Assembly (NCBI RefSeq): GCF_013602415.1
Contig: NZ_WPAG02000002.1
Span: 2,421,480 to 2,485,479 of the forward strand
Length of the DNA: 64,000 bases
Source of the DNA: Rhodococcus sp. B50
GTDB taxonomy: Bacteria > Actinomycetota > Actinomycetes > Mycobacteriales > Mycobacteriaceae
Direction of reading: 5' to 3'
Shown here: one piece after another, positions 47,114-55,915 of the stretch
Numbering within the stretch: the stretch's first letter is position 1
Layout of the letters: the number at the start of each line of letters is the position of its first letter
Position numbers and translations under genes: made by a program
Notes under the pieces: generated by a model
The model's input: only the letters and a program-made list of their open reading frames with translations
Database searches by the model: none
Told to the model about the DNA's origin: nothing

Positions 47114-48589
47114 ATGAAACCCATCCAGGACGGTTGGATTCGCAATTTCGTCGACGGCGAATTCGTCGAACCCGATTCCCGACGCGGGTTCGATCAGATC
47201 GACCCCTCGACGGGCCGGATCGTCGCCCGAGTCCACGAAGCAGACCGCCCTCTCGTCGACCGTGCGGTCACCGCGGCGCGCCACGCACTGGACAGCGGCT
47301 GGGCCGACACTCCCGTACGAGAGCGCACCGCGCTGCTACGTCGAGTCGCCGATCGGATCGAAGAACGGTTCGACGAGTTCGTCGCCGCCGAAATGACCGA
47401 TACCGGAAAGCCTCTCACCCAGGCCCGAGAACTGGACGTCACTCGGGCGATCGTGAATTTCCGCACCTTCGCCGACATCGTCGCAGCCGCCGGACAGGAG
47501 TCCTTCCTCACCGATCTTGCAGGCGGAAGACAAGCCCTCAATTACGCTGTCCGCAAGCCGCTCGGCGTCGTGGCCGTAATCGTGCCGTGGAATCTCCCAC
47601 TGCTCCTGCTGACGTGGAAGGTCGCACCCGCACTCGCATGCGGCAATGCGATCGTGGTCAAACCGAGCGAGGAGACCCCCTCGACAGCAACGCTTCTCGC
47701 CGAGGTACTTGCCGAAGCCGGCCTGCCCGCCGGTGCCTACAACGTCGTGCACGGCTTCGGCGCCGACTCGGCGGGTGAATATCTGACCACCCATCCGGGT
47801 ATCGACGGTGTCACCTTCACCGGATCGTCAACGACCGGTGCCCACGTGATGAAAACGGTCGCACCCCGAGTTCGTCCGGTCTCGTTCGAACTCGGCGGGA
47901 AGAACGCCGCAATCGTATTCGACGATGTGAACATCGACGAAGCAGTGACCGGGCTGGCAAAGTCGATCTTCACCAATACCGGTCAGGTGTGTCTGTGCAC
48001 CGAGAGGGTGTACGTCCACCGGGCGATCTTCGACGACATCGCGGCCGGACTCGCCGAGCGCGCCGAGAGCCTTCGACTCGGCGACCCCAACGATCCGAAC
48101 ACGACGACCGGTCCGCTGATCTCCCAGGGGCACCGGGACAAGGTCCTCGGGTATCTCCGGCTCGCCGAGGAATCCGGAGCGAAGGTACTGACCGGGGGCA
48201 GCATTCCCGAGCTCGGACCGGACCTCGACGGCGGATCCTGGATCGAACCGACACTGTGGACCGGGCTGACGAACACCGACCGCATACTCCGAGAAGAGAT
48301 TTTCGGTCCCGTGGCAGCACTCGTACCGTTCGACACCGAAGACGAAGCGATCGCACTCGCGAACGACACGGAATACGGGCTCGCATCAGCCGTGTGGACG
48401 AACGACCTCCGTCGAGGCCACCGCGTCGCCCAGAAGATGCACGTGGGCATCTCGTGGGTCAACACCTGGTTCACCCGCGAACTTCGATCTCCGTTCGGCG
48501 GGATGGGACTCTCGGGGATCGGACGAGAAGGGGGGGAGTCCTCACTCCACTTCTATTCCGAACCGACCAACGTTTGCGTGCAACTGTGA
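47114..48589 (+). CDS. 2-aminomuconic 6-semialdehyde dehydrogenase
   Basis: 491 residues, complete ALDH: PWNLPLLLLTWKVAPALACGN, FTGSSTTG, general base in FELGGKN, nucleophile in NTGQVCLCTERVY. The GRQALNYAVRKPLGVVAVI stretch is typical of the hydroxymuconic/aminomuconic semialdehyde dehydrogenases (NbaE, AmnC). Oxidises 2-aminomuconic semialdehyde, made by the decarboxylase at the end of this operon, to 2-aminomuconate with NAD+. First gene of the lower operon. Confidence 0.88.
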   Translation: MKPIQDGWIRNFVDGEFVEPDSRRGFDQIDPSTGRIVARVHEADRPLVDRAVTAARHALDSGWADTPVRERTALLRRVADRIEERFDEFVAAEMTDTGKPLTQARELDVTRAIVNFRTFADIVAAAGQESFLTDLAGGRQALNYAVRKPLGVVAVIVPWNLPLLLLTWKVAPALACGNAIVVKPSEETPSTATLLAEVLAEAGLPAGAYNVVHGFGADSAGEYLTTHPGIDGVTFTGSSTTGAHVMKTVAPRVRPVSFELGGKNAAIVFDDVNIDEAVTGLAKSIFTNTGQVCLCTERVYVHRAIFDDIAAGLAERAESLRLGDPNDPNTTTGPLISQGHRDKVLGYLRLAEESGAKVLTGGSIPELGPDLDGGSWIEPTLWTGLTNTDRILREEIFGPVAALVPFDTEDEAIALANDTEYGLASAVWTNDLRRGHRVAQKMHVGISWVNTWFTRELRSPFGGMGLSGIGREGGESSLHFYSEPTNVCVQL

Positions 48590-48617
48590 CCGAGAATCAC
48601 CGATGAAGGACAACCAC

Positions 48618-49388
48618 ATGAACATGGCCACGGACACTGTCACAGAGCTGGCCGCCCGCCTGGACTCGGCTGAGCAGGACCGCATCGAAACGAACAGCTT
48701 GGCAGACGACATCGACATCGACGTCGACGCCGCCTACGCAATCCAGGAAGAACTCGTCGCCCGTCGATGTGCACGGGGAGAGAATCTGGTCGGCGTCAAA
48801 CTCGGCTTCACCAGCCGAGCGAAAATGGCCCAGATGGGCGTATCGGAAATCATCGTCGGGCGACTCACGGACGCCATGGAGGTCGCCGACGGCGAGAGCG
48901 TAGACCTCTCGCGCTTCATCCACCCGAAGATCGAACCCGAGATCGCGTACCGCATCTCCGCCGATATCGACTTCGACGGACCTATGCCGAATATTGCCGC
49001 ATACGTAGATGCTGTCGCTCCCGCGATGGAGATCATCGATTCACGGTATCGGGATTTCCGTTTCACCTACACCGACGTGGTGGCGGACAACACCTCCGCA
49101 GCAGCTTACGTCATCGGGCCGTGGCATCCGCTGCAGGATGTCAGCAATCGCGCTGTCCGCCTCTCCACATCCGGCACCGTCGTGGAAGGCTCGACGAACG
49201 CTGTCCTCGACGACCCGGCCAATGCCGTCCGCGAGTTGTTGGAAATCGCACGACGTCGGCAGATTCCGTTGCGCGCCGGGTATGTGGTGCTGGCCGGAGC
49301 CGCAACTGCGGCAACACCGCTGACGACAGGCAGCGTCGAATGTGAAGTGGAAGGTTTGGGAACCGTGAGCCTGAAGGGAATCGCATGA
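48618..49388 (+). CDS. 4-oxalocrotonate (2-oxo-3-hexenedioate) decarboxylase
   Basis: 256 residues of the fumarylacetoacetase/2-oxopent-4-enoate hydratase family, with [17 protein letters not shown], the Mg-binding IEPEIAYRI and the C-terminal [13 protein letters not shown]. In this operon it should decarboxylate 4-oxalocrotonate to 2-hydroxypenta-2,4-dienoate; a 2-keto-4-pentenoate hydratase role is the alternative. ATG at 48618 has GAAGGA 7 bases upstream. Overlaps the next gene by 4 bases. Confidence 0.85.
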   Translation: MNMATDTVTELAARLDSAEQDRIETNSLADDIDIDVDAAYAIQEELVARRCARGENLVGVKLGFTSRAKMAQMGVSEIIVGRLTDAMEVADGESVDLSRFIHPKIEPEIAYRISADIDFDGPMPNIAAYVDAVAPAMEIIDSRYRDFRFTYTDVVADNTSAAAYVIGPWHPLQDVSNRAVRLSTSGTVVEGSTNAVLDDPANAVRELLEIARRRQIPLRAGYVVLAGAATAATPLTTGSVECEVEGLGTVSLKGIA

Positions 49389-49813
49389 CCGGGAACGCAC
49401 GAGTGATCGAGGGGCTCGCCACACCTCGGGGTAGGTTCCCCCACGTCAAGGTCGCCGGCGATTTCGTTTACGTCTCCGGCACCAGCTCTCGTCGGCCCGA
49501 CAACACTTTCATAGGTGTCGAGGTAGACGAGATGGGCACGACACGCCTCGATATCCGCGCCCAGACGCGCGCGGTTATCAGCAATATCCAGGCAATTCTC
49601 GCGGAGGTCGGAGCCGACCTTACCGACCTCGTCCAGGTCACTACCTACCTCGTGTCGATGAACGACTTTGGCGGATACAACGAGGTTTACGCCGAAATGC
49701 TCGACGAAGCAGGCCCGACACGGACGACCGTGGCAGTGCACCAGCTGCCCCATCCGCACCTGCTCATCGAGATGCAAGCAGTAGCCCATCTACCTGGCGC
49801 CCGTCACCACTGA
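49385..49813 (+). CDS. 2-aminomuconate deaminase (RidA fold)
   Basis: 142 residues, RidA/YjgF fold ([15 protein letters not shown], then the Arg-bearing segment and [18 protein letters not shown]). Longer than plain RidA and, in this operon, matches NbaF/AmnE-type deaminases that convert 2-aminomuconate to 4-oxalocrotonate and ammonia. Start overlaps the decarboxylase stop (ATGA). Confidence 0.87.
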   Translation: MTGNARVIEGLATPRGRFPHVKVAGDFVYVSGTSSRRPDNTFIGVEVDEMGTTRLDIRAQTRAVISNIQAILAEVGADLTDLVQVTTYLVSMNDFGGYNEVYAEMLDEAGPTRTTVAVHQLPHPHLLIEMQAVAHLPGARHH

Positions 49814-49829
49814 ACCGAAAGAGAACGCC

Positions 49830-50348
49830 ATGACAACCATTCCGCCCGTCATCGACTTCCACAAGTGGATCGCCGACAACCGGCACCTCCTCGCTCCGCC
49901 GGTGAACAACCAGACCATGGCTCTCGGGGACGACTTCATCGTGCAGGTCATCGGTGGTCCCAACCAGCGCACCGACTACCACGTGGATCCATACGAGGAG
50001 TGGTTCTTCCAGATCGAAGGCGATATCCACGTCAATGTCATGACCGAGGAGGGCACTCGCGCGGTGCACATTCGCGAGGGCGAATCCTGGCTGCTCCCCG
50101 GAAACATCCCCCATTCGCCTCAGCGCCCCACCGAAGGCATCGGACTCGTAATCGAGCGTGTACGGCGCGAAGGAACACTAGAGAAGTTCCAGTGGTACTG
50201 CCTCGAGTGCGATGCTCTCATCCACGAAGTCGAACTGCAGGTACGTGACATCGTTGCGGACCTGCCGCCCGTGTTCGTCGATTTCTATAACGACGAGACC
50301 GCGCGGACCTGCAGTACCTGCGGCGCACTGCATCCCGGAAAGGGATGA
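49830..50348 (+). CDS. 3-hydroxyanthranilate 3,4-dioxygenase
   Basis: 172 residues, cupin. Iron ligands in YHVDPYEEWFFQ (His and Glu) and NIPHSPQRP (His); the substrate-binding Arg is just upstream. A C-terminal rubredoxin-like site (CLEC and CSTC) binds a second iron, as in bacterial NbaC enzymes. Opens the ring of 3-hydroxyanthranilate to 2-amino-3-carboxymuconic semialdehyde (ACMS). Key enzyme that fixes the pathway. Confidence 0.95.
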   Translation: MTTIPPVIDFHKWIADNRHLLAPPVNNQTMALGDDFIVQVIGGPNQRTDYHVDPYEEWFFQIEGDIHVNVMTEEGTRAVHIREGESWLLPGNIPHSPQRPTEGIGLVIERVRREGTLEKFQWYCLECDALIHEVELQVRDIVADLPPVFVDFYNDETARTCSTCGALHPGKG

Positions 50349-50349
50349 C

Positions 50350-51345
50350 ATGAGCGACATCATCGACGTACACACCCATTACGTTCCGAAGGGGTGGCCC
50401 GACCTGAGTGCCGACGCCGGGGTCGACGCACCGTGGCTTCGGGTCGAAAGCGAATCCGACGCAATCATCATGATGGGTACGCGTGAGTTCCGCCGTATCC
50501 AGTCCGATGCGTGGGATTACGAAGTGCGACTGCGTGACATGGATGCGGACGGTGTCCGGGCACAGGTCGTCTCCCCCACCCCCGCTTTCTTCAATTACGG
50601 ACGTACGCCCGAAGAAGCCGAGCGGATCGCGCGCATCTTCAACGACCTGGCTCTCACGATCGTCGAACCGGCACCGGATCGGCTCATTCCGTTCTGCCAA
50701 GTCCCCCTGCAGGACACGGATGCCGCATGCCGCGAATTGGAACGGTGTGTCGAAAATGGGCACCGCGGCGTCGAGATCGGTAATCACGTCGGTGATCGCG
50801 ATCTCGACAGCGATGGGATAGTGACCTTCCTGCAGCACTGCGCCTCGCTGTCGGTTCCGGTGTTCGTGCATCCGTGGGACATGGCAAACTCGCCACGCTT
50901 GGACCGGTGGATGGCCCAGTGGCTCGCAGGAATGCCGGCCGAGACCCACTTGTCGATTCTCTCGCTGATTCTGGGCGGAGGATTCGACCGGATTGACGAG
51001 GGTCTGCGAATCGCGTTCGCTCATGGCGGTGGGTCCTTCGCATTCTGGCTCGGTCGCGTCGACAACGCGTGGCACCGCCGTCACGACATCATCGGCACGT
51101 CGGCCAAGCCACCCTCCCAATATGTGGACCGGTTCTACGTCGATTCCGTCGTATTCGACGAGCGAGCCCTTCGACTGCTCGTCGATACGATGGGTTCCGA
51201 ACGGGTACTCGTCGGTAGTGACTATCCGTATCCCCTCGGCGAGCGACCGGTGGGAAGCGTGGTTCGTAAGAGTGAGTTCCTGACGCTCGAGGCCCGCGCC
51301 ATGATCGAGCACGAGAATGCAATGCGGTTCCTCGGGGTGAGTTGA
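50350..51345 (+). CDS. 2-amino-3-carboxymuconate-6-semialdehyde decarboxylase
   Basis: 331 residues, amidohydrolase-2 fold. Zinc ligands: DVHTHYV (HXH), VHPWDM (His) and GSDYPYPLG (Asp), with FAHGGG between. Decarboxylates ACMS to 2-aminomuconic semialdehyde, which prevents its cyclisation to quinolinate. Starts one base after the dioxygenase stop; the pair is co-transcribed. Confidence 0.93.
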   Translation: MSDIIDVHTHYVPKGWPDLSADAGVDAPWLRVESESDAIIMMGTREFRRIQSDAWDYEVRLRDMDADGVRAQVVSPTPAFFNYGRTPEEAERIARIFNDLALTIVEPAPDRLIPFCQVPLQDTDAACRELERCVENGHRGVEIGNHVGDRDLDSDGIVTFLQHCASLSVPVFVHPWDMANSPRLDRWMAQWLAGMPAETHLSILSLILGGGFDRIDEGLRIAFAHGGGSFAFWLGRVDNAWHRRHDIIGTSAKPPSQYVDRFYVDSVVFDERALRLLVDTMGSERVLVGSDYPYPLGERPVGSVVRKSEFLTLEARAMIEHENAMRFLGVS

Positions 51346-51363
51346 GACGGATTGTTGAAAGCG

Positions 51364-51702
51364 ATGGGAAAACGCCTGTCGCACACGAGTCTCGACGGAC
51401 ACGCCTGGGACTGGCAGAGTCGGGCACTCTGCCGGTTCTACGGCGCGGAGATGTTCTTTGCACCCGAAGTCGAAACCCGAGGTGCACGAGCGCGCCGGGA
51501 GCAGCTGGCATGCAGTATCTGCATGAGCTGCAGCGTTCGTGGAGAGTGCGGCGACTATGCGCTCGCCGCCGGAGAAACACACGGCATCTGGGGCGCCATG
51601 ACGGAGCACGCCCGACGAAGAGCGGTGAACCGGTCGACCGGACGTGACACGCACAGCCCACACCGGTCCGGCTTCTGCCCACCGCGCAACGGTTCGTCGT
51701 AG
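51364..51702 (+). CDS. WhiB-family Fe-S transcriptional regulator
   Basis: 112 residues. Four cluster cysteines with WhiB spacing: one in ALCRFYG, then ICMSC and CSVRGEC (CX2CX5C), plus one extra Cys; the G(I/V)WG turn reads GIWGAMTE, followed by a basic C-terminal region. A TTG four codons upstream is an alternative start. Only 18 bases from the decarboxylase stop, so it looks like the last gene of the 3-hydroxyanthranilate operon, an unusual place for a whiB gene. Confidence 0.9.
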   Translation: MGKRLSHTSLDGHAWDWQSRALCRFYGAEMFFAPEVETRGARARREQLACSICMSCSVRGECGDYALAAGETHGIWGAMTEHARRRAVNRSTGRDTHSPHRSGFCPPRNGSS

Positions 51703-51712
51703 CGCGGTGGGC
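51677..51712. terminator. terminator overlapping the whiB stop codon
   Basis: GCCCACCGCGC and GCGCGGTGGGC, perfect 11-bp arms with a 14-base loop, followed by CCGCTTCTTT. Confidence 0.75.
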
Positions 51713-51725
51713 CCGCTTCTTTGGC

Positions 51726-51750
51726 GGTGACGTCGAACACCGTCGTCACC
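51726..51750. terminator. hairpin after the allantoicase gene
   Basis: GGTGACG-N11-CGTCACC, 27 bases beyond the stop of the minus-strand allantoicase gene; probably ends the allantoin operon. Confidence 0.45.
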
Positions 51751-51776
51751 TGGGTAATACGTTCGTCAGATCTGTC

Positions 51777-52745
51777 TCAGGTCAGTCGTCCGTTCACGCG
51801 CAGACGGGCGATGCCACCGTCGGGATAGACATCGAGCCGCACGAACTCCACCGGGATCGGCGAATCGACGCGGAAACGGTGCCGGCAGTCCGGCAGCAGT
51901 GCGGTCCGCGGCACGAGTTCGACCCAGGACGATTCGTCGGACATCGCGTCCTCCCTGGGAATTCCGCTCAAACGCGCCGCTCCTGGTGCGTTGCCGACGA
52001 AATAGGAGGTGTCGATCTCGACGTGGTCGACGCAGCCCTGCCCGGCGAGACGGATCACCACGTAGTCGTTGCCGTCGTCACGGCGACGGGCGTTCTCCCA
52101 GCCCTCCCCCATGTGCCGCGAGCGACCGAGGCCGATGATGTTGCGCGGCGACGAATAGAAACGGTTCGAGCACGCGACGACGTCGCCGCCGTTCTCGAGG
52201 GCCGCGAGATCGATCGTGCCCGTGAGGAAGGCCGGGTCCGGGCGTGCATGTCCGTGCACCCGGAAGCGGGCCACACCGCCGTCGGGAAAGATGTTCAGGC
52301 GCAGGTGCGTCCAGCGCCGATCGTCGTCCACCGCGAAGGCGTTCGCTGTGTCGCCCTTCAGGGCCACCCGCTCGAGGACCGGTTCCCACGGTGCGTCCAG
52401 GAGTTCCTGATCGGTCGGGTAACCATCGAGATTCACCCCCTCGACGGATGCGAAGGGCGGGTAGTTGCCGGTGAACCAGGCGGTGTCGATCACGACACCC
52501 TCGACGACACCGGGAACGCCGAGCCGGACCACCGCGAAGTCGTGCCCGGGTTCGCGGCGACGCCGGGTCTCCCACCCATCGTAGACCTTTCCCTTGTGCC
52601 CGAACTCGGACGGATCGAAATCGGGTGCGCCCGGCGAGATCAGGTTCTCGCGACTCGCGAAGAACTCGTCGTTCGCGTACACGACGGCACCGCCCAGCGA
52701 TCGCGCGGCGAGATCGGGCAGTTGCAGGAAATCTGCTTCGGTCAA
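51777..52745 (-). CDS. alc: allantoicase
   Basis: 322 residues in two similar jelly-roll halves; each has the paired motif seen as GKVYDGWETRRRREPGHDF in the first and GEGWENARRRDDGNDY in the second. Hydrolyses allantoate to ureidoglycolate and urea. TTG start with AAAGGA 6 bases upstream; it overlaps the allantoinase stop by 4 bases (TTGA). Third gene of the minus-strand ureide operon. Confidence 0.95.
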   Translation of the reverse strand: MTEADFLQLPDLAARSLGGAVVYANDEFFASRENLISPGAPDFDPSEFGHKGKVYDGWETRRRREPGHDFAVVRLGVPGVVEGVVIDTAWFTGNYPPFASVEGVNLDGYPTDQELLDAPWEPVLERVALKGDTANAFAVDDDRRWTHLRLNIFPDGGVARFRVHGHARPDPAFLTGTIDLAALENGGDVVACSNRFYSSPRNIIGLGRSRHMGEGWENARRRDDGNDYVVIRLAGQGCVDHVEIDTSYFVGNAPGAARLSGIPREDAMSDESSWVELVPRTALLPDCRHRFRVDSPIPVEFVRLDVYPDGGIARLRVNGRLT

Positions 52746-54094
52746 CGGTTTTCCTTTCGGGAGAGCAGCTCACCACGCGGTGCGGGGTCGGTGGCGCCGA
52801 GGGTGACGGTGAGTGGTTCACCGGCGAGCCAGGTCTGCCGCACGACCCCGGCCAGCGCGCGTTCGGCGTAGGGCGTCACCGCGTTGCGGTGGTGCAGCCG
52901 CTCCGGGAAGACCACGAAGGCGTCGTCGGGCGCGAAGACGCACAGGTCGGCACTGTTGCCCACGGCGATGGCACCGCGGTCGGCCAGGCCCACGAGGTCG
53001 GCGGTGCGACCGGCCATCCAGCGCACCACGTCGACGAGTGTGTGCCCGCGCTTGCGGGCCTCCGACCAGACGATGGGCAATCCGAGTTGCAGCGACGAGA
53101 TTCCGCCCCAGGCCTCGCCGAAGTCGCCGGTGACGAACTTCTTCAGCTCCGGCAGGCACGGAGAGTGATCGGAGACGATGCAGTCGAGCGTGCCGTCGGC
53201 CAGGCCGCGCCACAGCGCTTCCCGGTTACGGGCCTCACGAATCGGTGGGCAGCACTTGAAATGTGTGGAGCCGTCGAGGATCTCCTCACTGAACAGCGAC
53301 AGATAGTGCGGGCAGGTCTCCGCGGTGACGGGCAGCCCCTCGGCCTTCGCCGCGGCGACGAGCGGGAGGCTTCCCGCGTCCGACAGGTGCAGGATGTGCA
53401 CGCGGCATCCGGTCTGCCGCGCGCCGTCGATGACCTGGGCCACGGCACGAGATTCGGCGACCGGTGGTCGCGAGTACAGGAAGTCGTCGTATCGAGGACC
53501 GGCCGGCGGGTCCTGCGCATCGAGGGTCGGTCCGTCCTCGGCATGCACGATGAGCAGGCCGCCGAAGCCGGCGATCACACGCATCGCCTCGACCATCTGC
53601 TCGCGGTCCAGCGGCGGGTACTCGTCGAGACCCGAATACGCGAGGAAGCACTTGAAGCCGTACACCCCTGTGTCCCAGAGAGGTTCGAGCTCGGCGAGGT
53701 TGCCGGGGACCGCACCGCCCCAGAATCCGACGTCGACGGTGACCTGCTCGGCCGCGACCTTCTGCTTCACCTCGAGGGCCGCCACGTCTACGGTGGACGG
53801 GATGGAGTTGAGGGGCATGTCGACGATCGTCGTCACTCCCCCGGCCGCGGCGGCACGTGTCGCCGTCGCGAATCCCTCCCATTCGGTGCGGCCGGGTTCG
53901 TTGACGTGGACGTGCGTGTCCACCAGGCCGGGGAGCAGCATCTCGTCGTCGGCGAGGACGATCTCCCGTGCACCGGCCGGAGCGGCGTCGTCGTACTCCT
54001 CGATTGCGACGATGCGACCGTCGCGCACGTGGACGGCGCAGCTGCGTTCCTCGTCCCCCACCACGGCGCGTCGCGCGCGGATCATGGTGGTCAT
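52742..54094 (-). CDS. allB: allantoinase
   Basis: 450 residues, cyclic amidohydrolase. Metal-site motifs DTHVHVNEPGRTEWEG, carboxylated Lys in YGFKCFLAYSG, HAEDG, HLSDAG and SDHSPC. Opens the hydantoin ring of allantoin to allantoate. Start overlaps the upstream DUF6986 stop (ATGA). Confidence 0.95.
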   Translation of the reverse strand: MTTMIRARRAVVGDEERSCAVHVRDGRIVAIEEYDDAAPAGAREIVLADDEMLLPGLVDTHVHVNEPGRTEWEGFATATRAAAAGGVTTIVDMPLNSIPSTVDVAALEVKQKVAAEQVTVDVGFWGGAVPGNLAELEPLWDTGVYGFKCFLAYSGLDEYPPLDREQMVEAMRVIAGFGGLLIVHAEDGPTLDAQDPPAGPRYDDFLYSRPPVAESRAVAQVIDGARQTGCRVHILHLSDAGSLPLVAAAKAEGLPVTAETCPHYLSLFSEEILDGSTHFKCCPPIREARNREALWRGLADGTLDCIVSDHSPCLPELKKFVTGDFGEAWGGISSLQLGLPIVWSEARKRGHTLVDVVRWMAGRTADLVGLADRGAIAVGNSADLCVFAPDDAFVVFPERLHHRNAVTPYAERALAGVVRQTWLAGEPLTVTLGATDPAPRGELLSRKENR

Positions 54095-55365
54095 CGCGTC
54101 ACCGCCGTCGGTCGACCCGCGAGCCGGGCCAGGTGGTCGAGATTCGTGCCTGTGCGATCGCATACTTCCTTCTCGGTGAGGGCTCCGCAGCTCGTTCCCC
54201 GCAGGAGGAAGGCGGCGAGAGCACGGGCAGTGGCGGGTTCGTCGAGATATCCCGACGACAGGGCCGGGTCGATGTAGGCCGCGACGCGTCCCGCGGCGGT
54301 GGACAGCGACCGGCGGTAGAACGCGAAGGTCGCGGCGTAGCGGGTGGGCAGCTGCGCCGGGTGCAGGTCCCAGCCCTGGTAGAAGCCGCGGCGTAGCGAC
54401 CGGTCGATCAGGCGGGCGTGCAGTCCCCATGCCGCGCGGATCTCGTCGCGGGTGCCGACGGGAAGGCGGTTGGTGGACCCGTCGGACAGCCGCACCCCGG
54501 TGCCCGCTGCCGCGACCTGCATCGTGGCCTTGGCGTGGTCGGCGACGGGGTGGTCCATCGCCTGGTACTCGGCGGCGATGTCGCACGCGGCCGAGTAGTC
54601 GTAGGTGCCGTAGTGCAGCCCCGAACAGCGCCCCCGGGCTGCTCGGATCATGGTGGCGACGGCAGCGGTGCCGTCGGGTCCGCAGATCGCCTGCGGCGTC
54701 TCGATCTGGATCTCGAAGCGCAGGGGCCCGGCGAGCGAATGGGTGGACTCGAGATGTTCGCAGACCGTCACCATGGCGGCGACCTGTTCGGGTGCGGTGA
54801 CCTTGGGCAGCGTGACGACGAATCCGTCGGGCAGAGCGCACTTTCCGGTCAGTTCTGCGACGAAGGCGTCGAGCGTGCGGAGGCCGCGGCGCCGGGTGGC
54901 GGCCTCGAAGGACTTGAACCGGATGCCGACGAAGGGTGTCGCGGTGGGATCGGTCGCGAGTTCGGCGGCGACGCGGGCGACGTGAGCGTCCTCATCGGCG
55001 TCGCGTTCGTGCTCGGGAATGCCGGGGCGCCTGAACCCGTCCTCGAAGTCGATGCGCAGATCCTCGATCGGTTCGGTGCGCAGTTTGGCCTCCACGAGCG
55101 GGAGGACTGTCTCGGCGAGTTCGGGTTCGATGCCGGTGACCGCGGCGAGGTCCGCGGGGCCGTCGATGCGGGTGTCGAGGACGTCGAGCGCGTCGGCTCC
55201 CCACCGTGCCACGATCCCGACGTCGTAGCGGTCGGCCGGGACGTAGACGGTGTGTACCGGTTGGCGGGCACCGTCGGTCCCGGGATAGGTCGCGGCGTAT
55301 GCCGCGTCGGTGTCCGCGAGCTGCGCGTCGAGCGCAGCCGCAAGCCTGTGCAATCCTGTCGGCAC
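54091..55365 (-). CDS. DUF6986 / HpcH-HpaI aldolase-fold protein of the allantoin operon
   Basis: 424 residues, TIM barrel of the CitE/HpcH aldolase type: DLRIDFEDGFR near residue 110, FEIQIETPQAI with metal-binding Glu, and GLHYGTYDYSAACDI. Such proteins are regularly encoded first in actinobacterial allantoin operons but their reaction is, to my knowledge, not established. GTG start with GGGAG 5 bases upstream, and 15 bases downstream of the purine-regulon operator. Confidence 0.82.
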   Translation of the reverse strand: MPTGLHRLAAALDAQLADTDAAYAATYPGTDGARQPVHTVYVPADRYDVGIVARWGADALDVLDTRIDGPADLAAVTGIEPELAETVLPLVEAKLRTEPIEDLRIDFEDGFRRPGIPEHERDADEDAHVARVAAELATDPTATPFVGIRFKSFEAATRRRGLRTLDAFVAELTGKCALPDGFVVTLPKVTAPEQVAAMVTVCEHLESTHSLAGPLRFEIQIETPQAICGPDGTAAVATMIRAARGRCSGLHYGTYDYSAACDIAAEYQAMDHPVADHAKATMQVAAAGTGVRLSDGSTNRLPVGTRDEIRAAWGLHARLIDRSLRRGFYQGWDLHPAQLPTRYAATFAFYRRSLSTAAGRVAAYIDPALSSGYLDEPATARALAAFLLRGTSCGALTEKEVCDRTGTNLDHLARLAGRPTAVTR

Positions 55366-55379
55366 CCGAACTCCCGTCC

Positions 55380-55399
55380 TGTATCCACGGCTGTATACG
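55380..55399. promoter_or_regulatory. purine-regulon operator, site 2 (allantoin operon)
   Basis: TGTATCC-N6-GTATACG, 14 bases upstream of the DUF6986 GTG. Same half-sites and spacing as the site at 32535-32554 before the purine permease. Confidence 0.6.
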
Positions 55400-55531
55400 T
55401 CGTGGTGCGCCGACGTTATCGGCGCCAGGTCATGTGTTCGGTTAACTGCGGTTACGGGCCCGTTACACATCTGCCGGGGCGGTGTTCGTCCTCGGCTGAA
55501 CCCGGTCCCTCGCCGTCGGGTCGACGGCACA

Positions 55532-55912
55532 ATGGTCGGCATGGAGCAGGAGCAGGGTCGCGTGATCGATCTCGCCGCCGGAGCAGCGCGGGTGGCGCGG
55601 CTCCCCGCACCGGGAACCGAGAACGCCGAGCCCCGCTTGCTCCGCCAGATCTACGGGGAGATCCTGCGCGACGAGCGTCGCGATCAGGACCGCAGCCTCG
55701 GCGACGTGGCCCGCACGGTCGGGATGTCGAAGCAGTATCTGTCGGAGGTCGAACGCGGGCGCAAGGAAGCGTCCTCCGAGATCCTGCGGTCCGTGTGCGA
55801 TGCGCTGGAACTTCCGATGGAGCAATTGCTGGCGCGCGGCATCCGTCGGATGACCGCGCACCGCACACTCCGGACCACGAGCCACGCCGGCGTCGAGTTG
55901 TGCGCGGCGTGA
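55532..55912 (+). CDS. XRE regulator of the ClgR/PopR type
   Basis: 126 residues. Single helix-turn-helix with the ClgR/PopR signature VGMSKQYLSEVERGRKEASS, and a C-terminus ending in two alanines (ELCAA), the feature by which PopR and ClgR are recognised for ClpP-dependent degradation. Convergent with a clpP pair (3 bases between stops) whose promoter holds a PopR-like palindrome. An ATG three codons in is an alternative start. Confidence 0.82.
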   Translation: MVGMEQEQGRVIDLAAGAARVARLPAPGTENAEPRLLRQIYGEILRDERRDQDRSLGDVARTVGMSKQYLSEVERGRKEASSEILRSVCDALELPMEQLLARGIRRMTAHRTLRTTSHAGVELCAA

Positions 55913-55915
55913 CGG

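Noticed and set aside
47114-48589. Betaine-aldehyde dehydrogenase as function
   Set aside because: Operon context and the GRQALNYAVRKPLGV segment fit aminomuconic semialdehyde dehydrogenase better.
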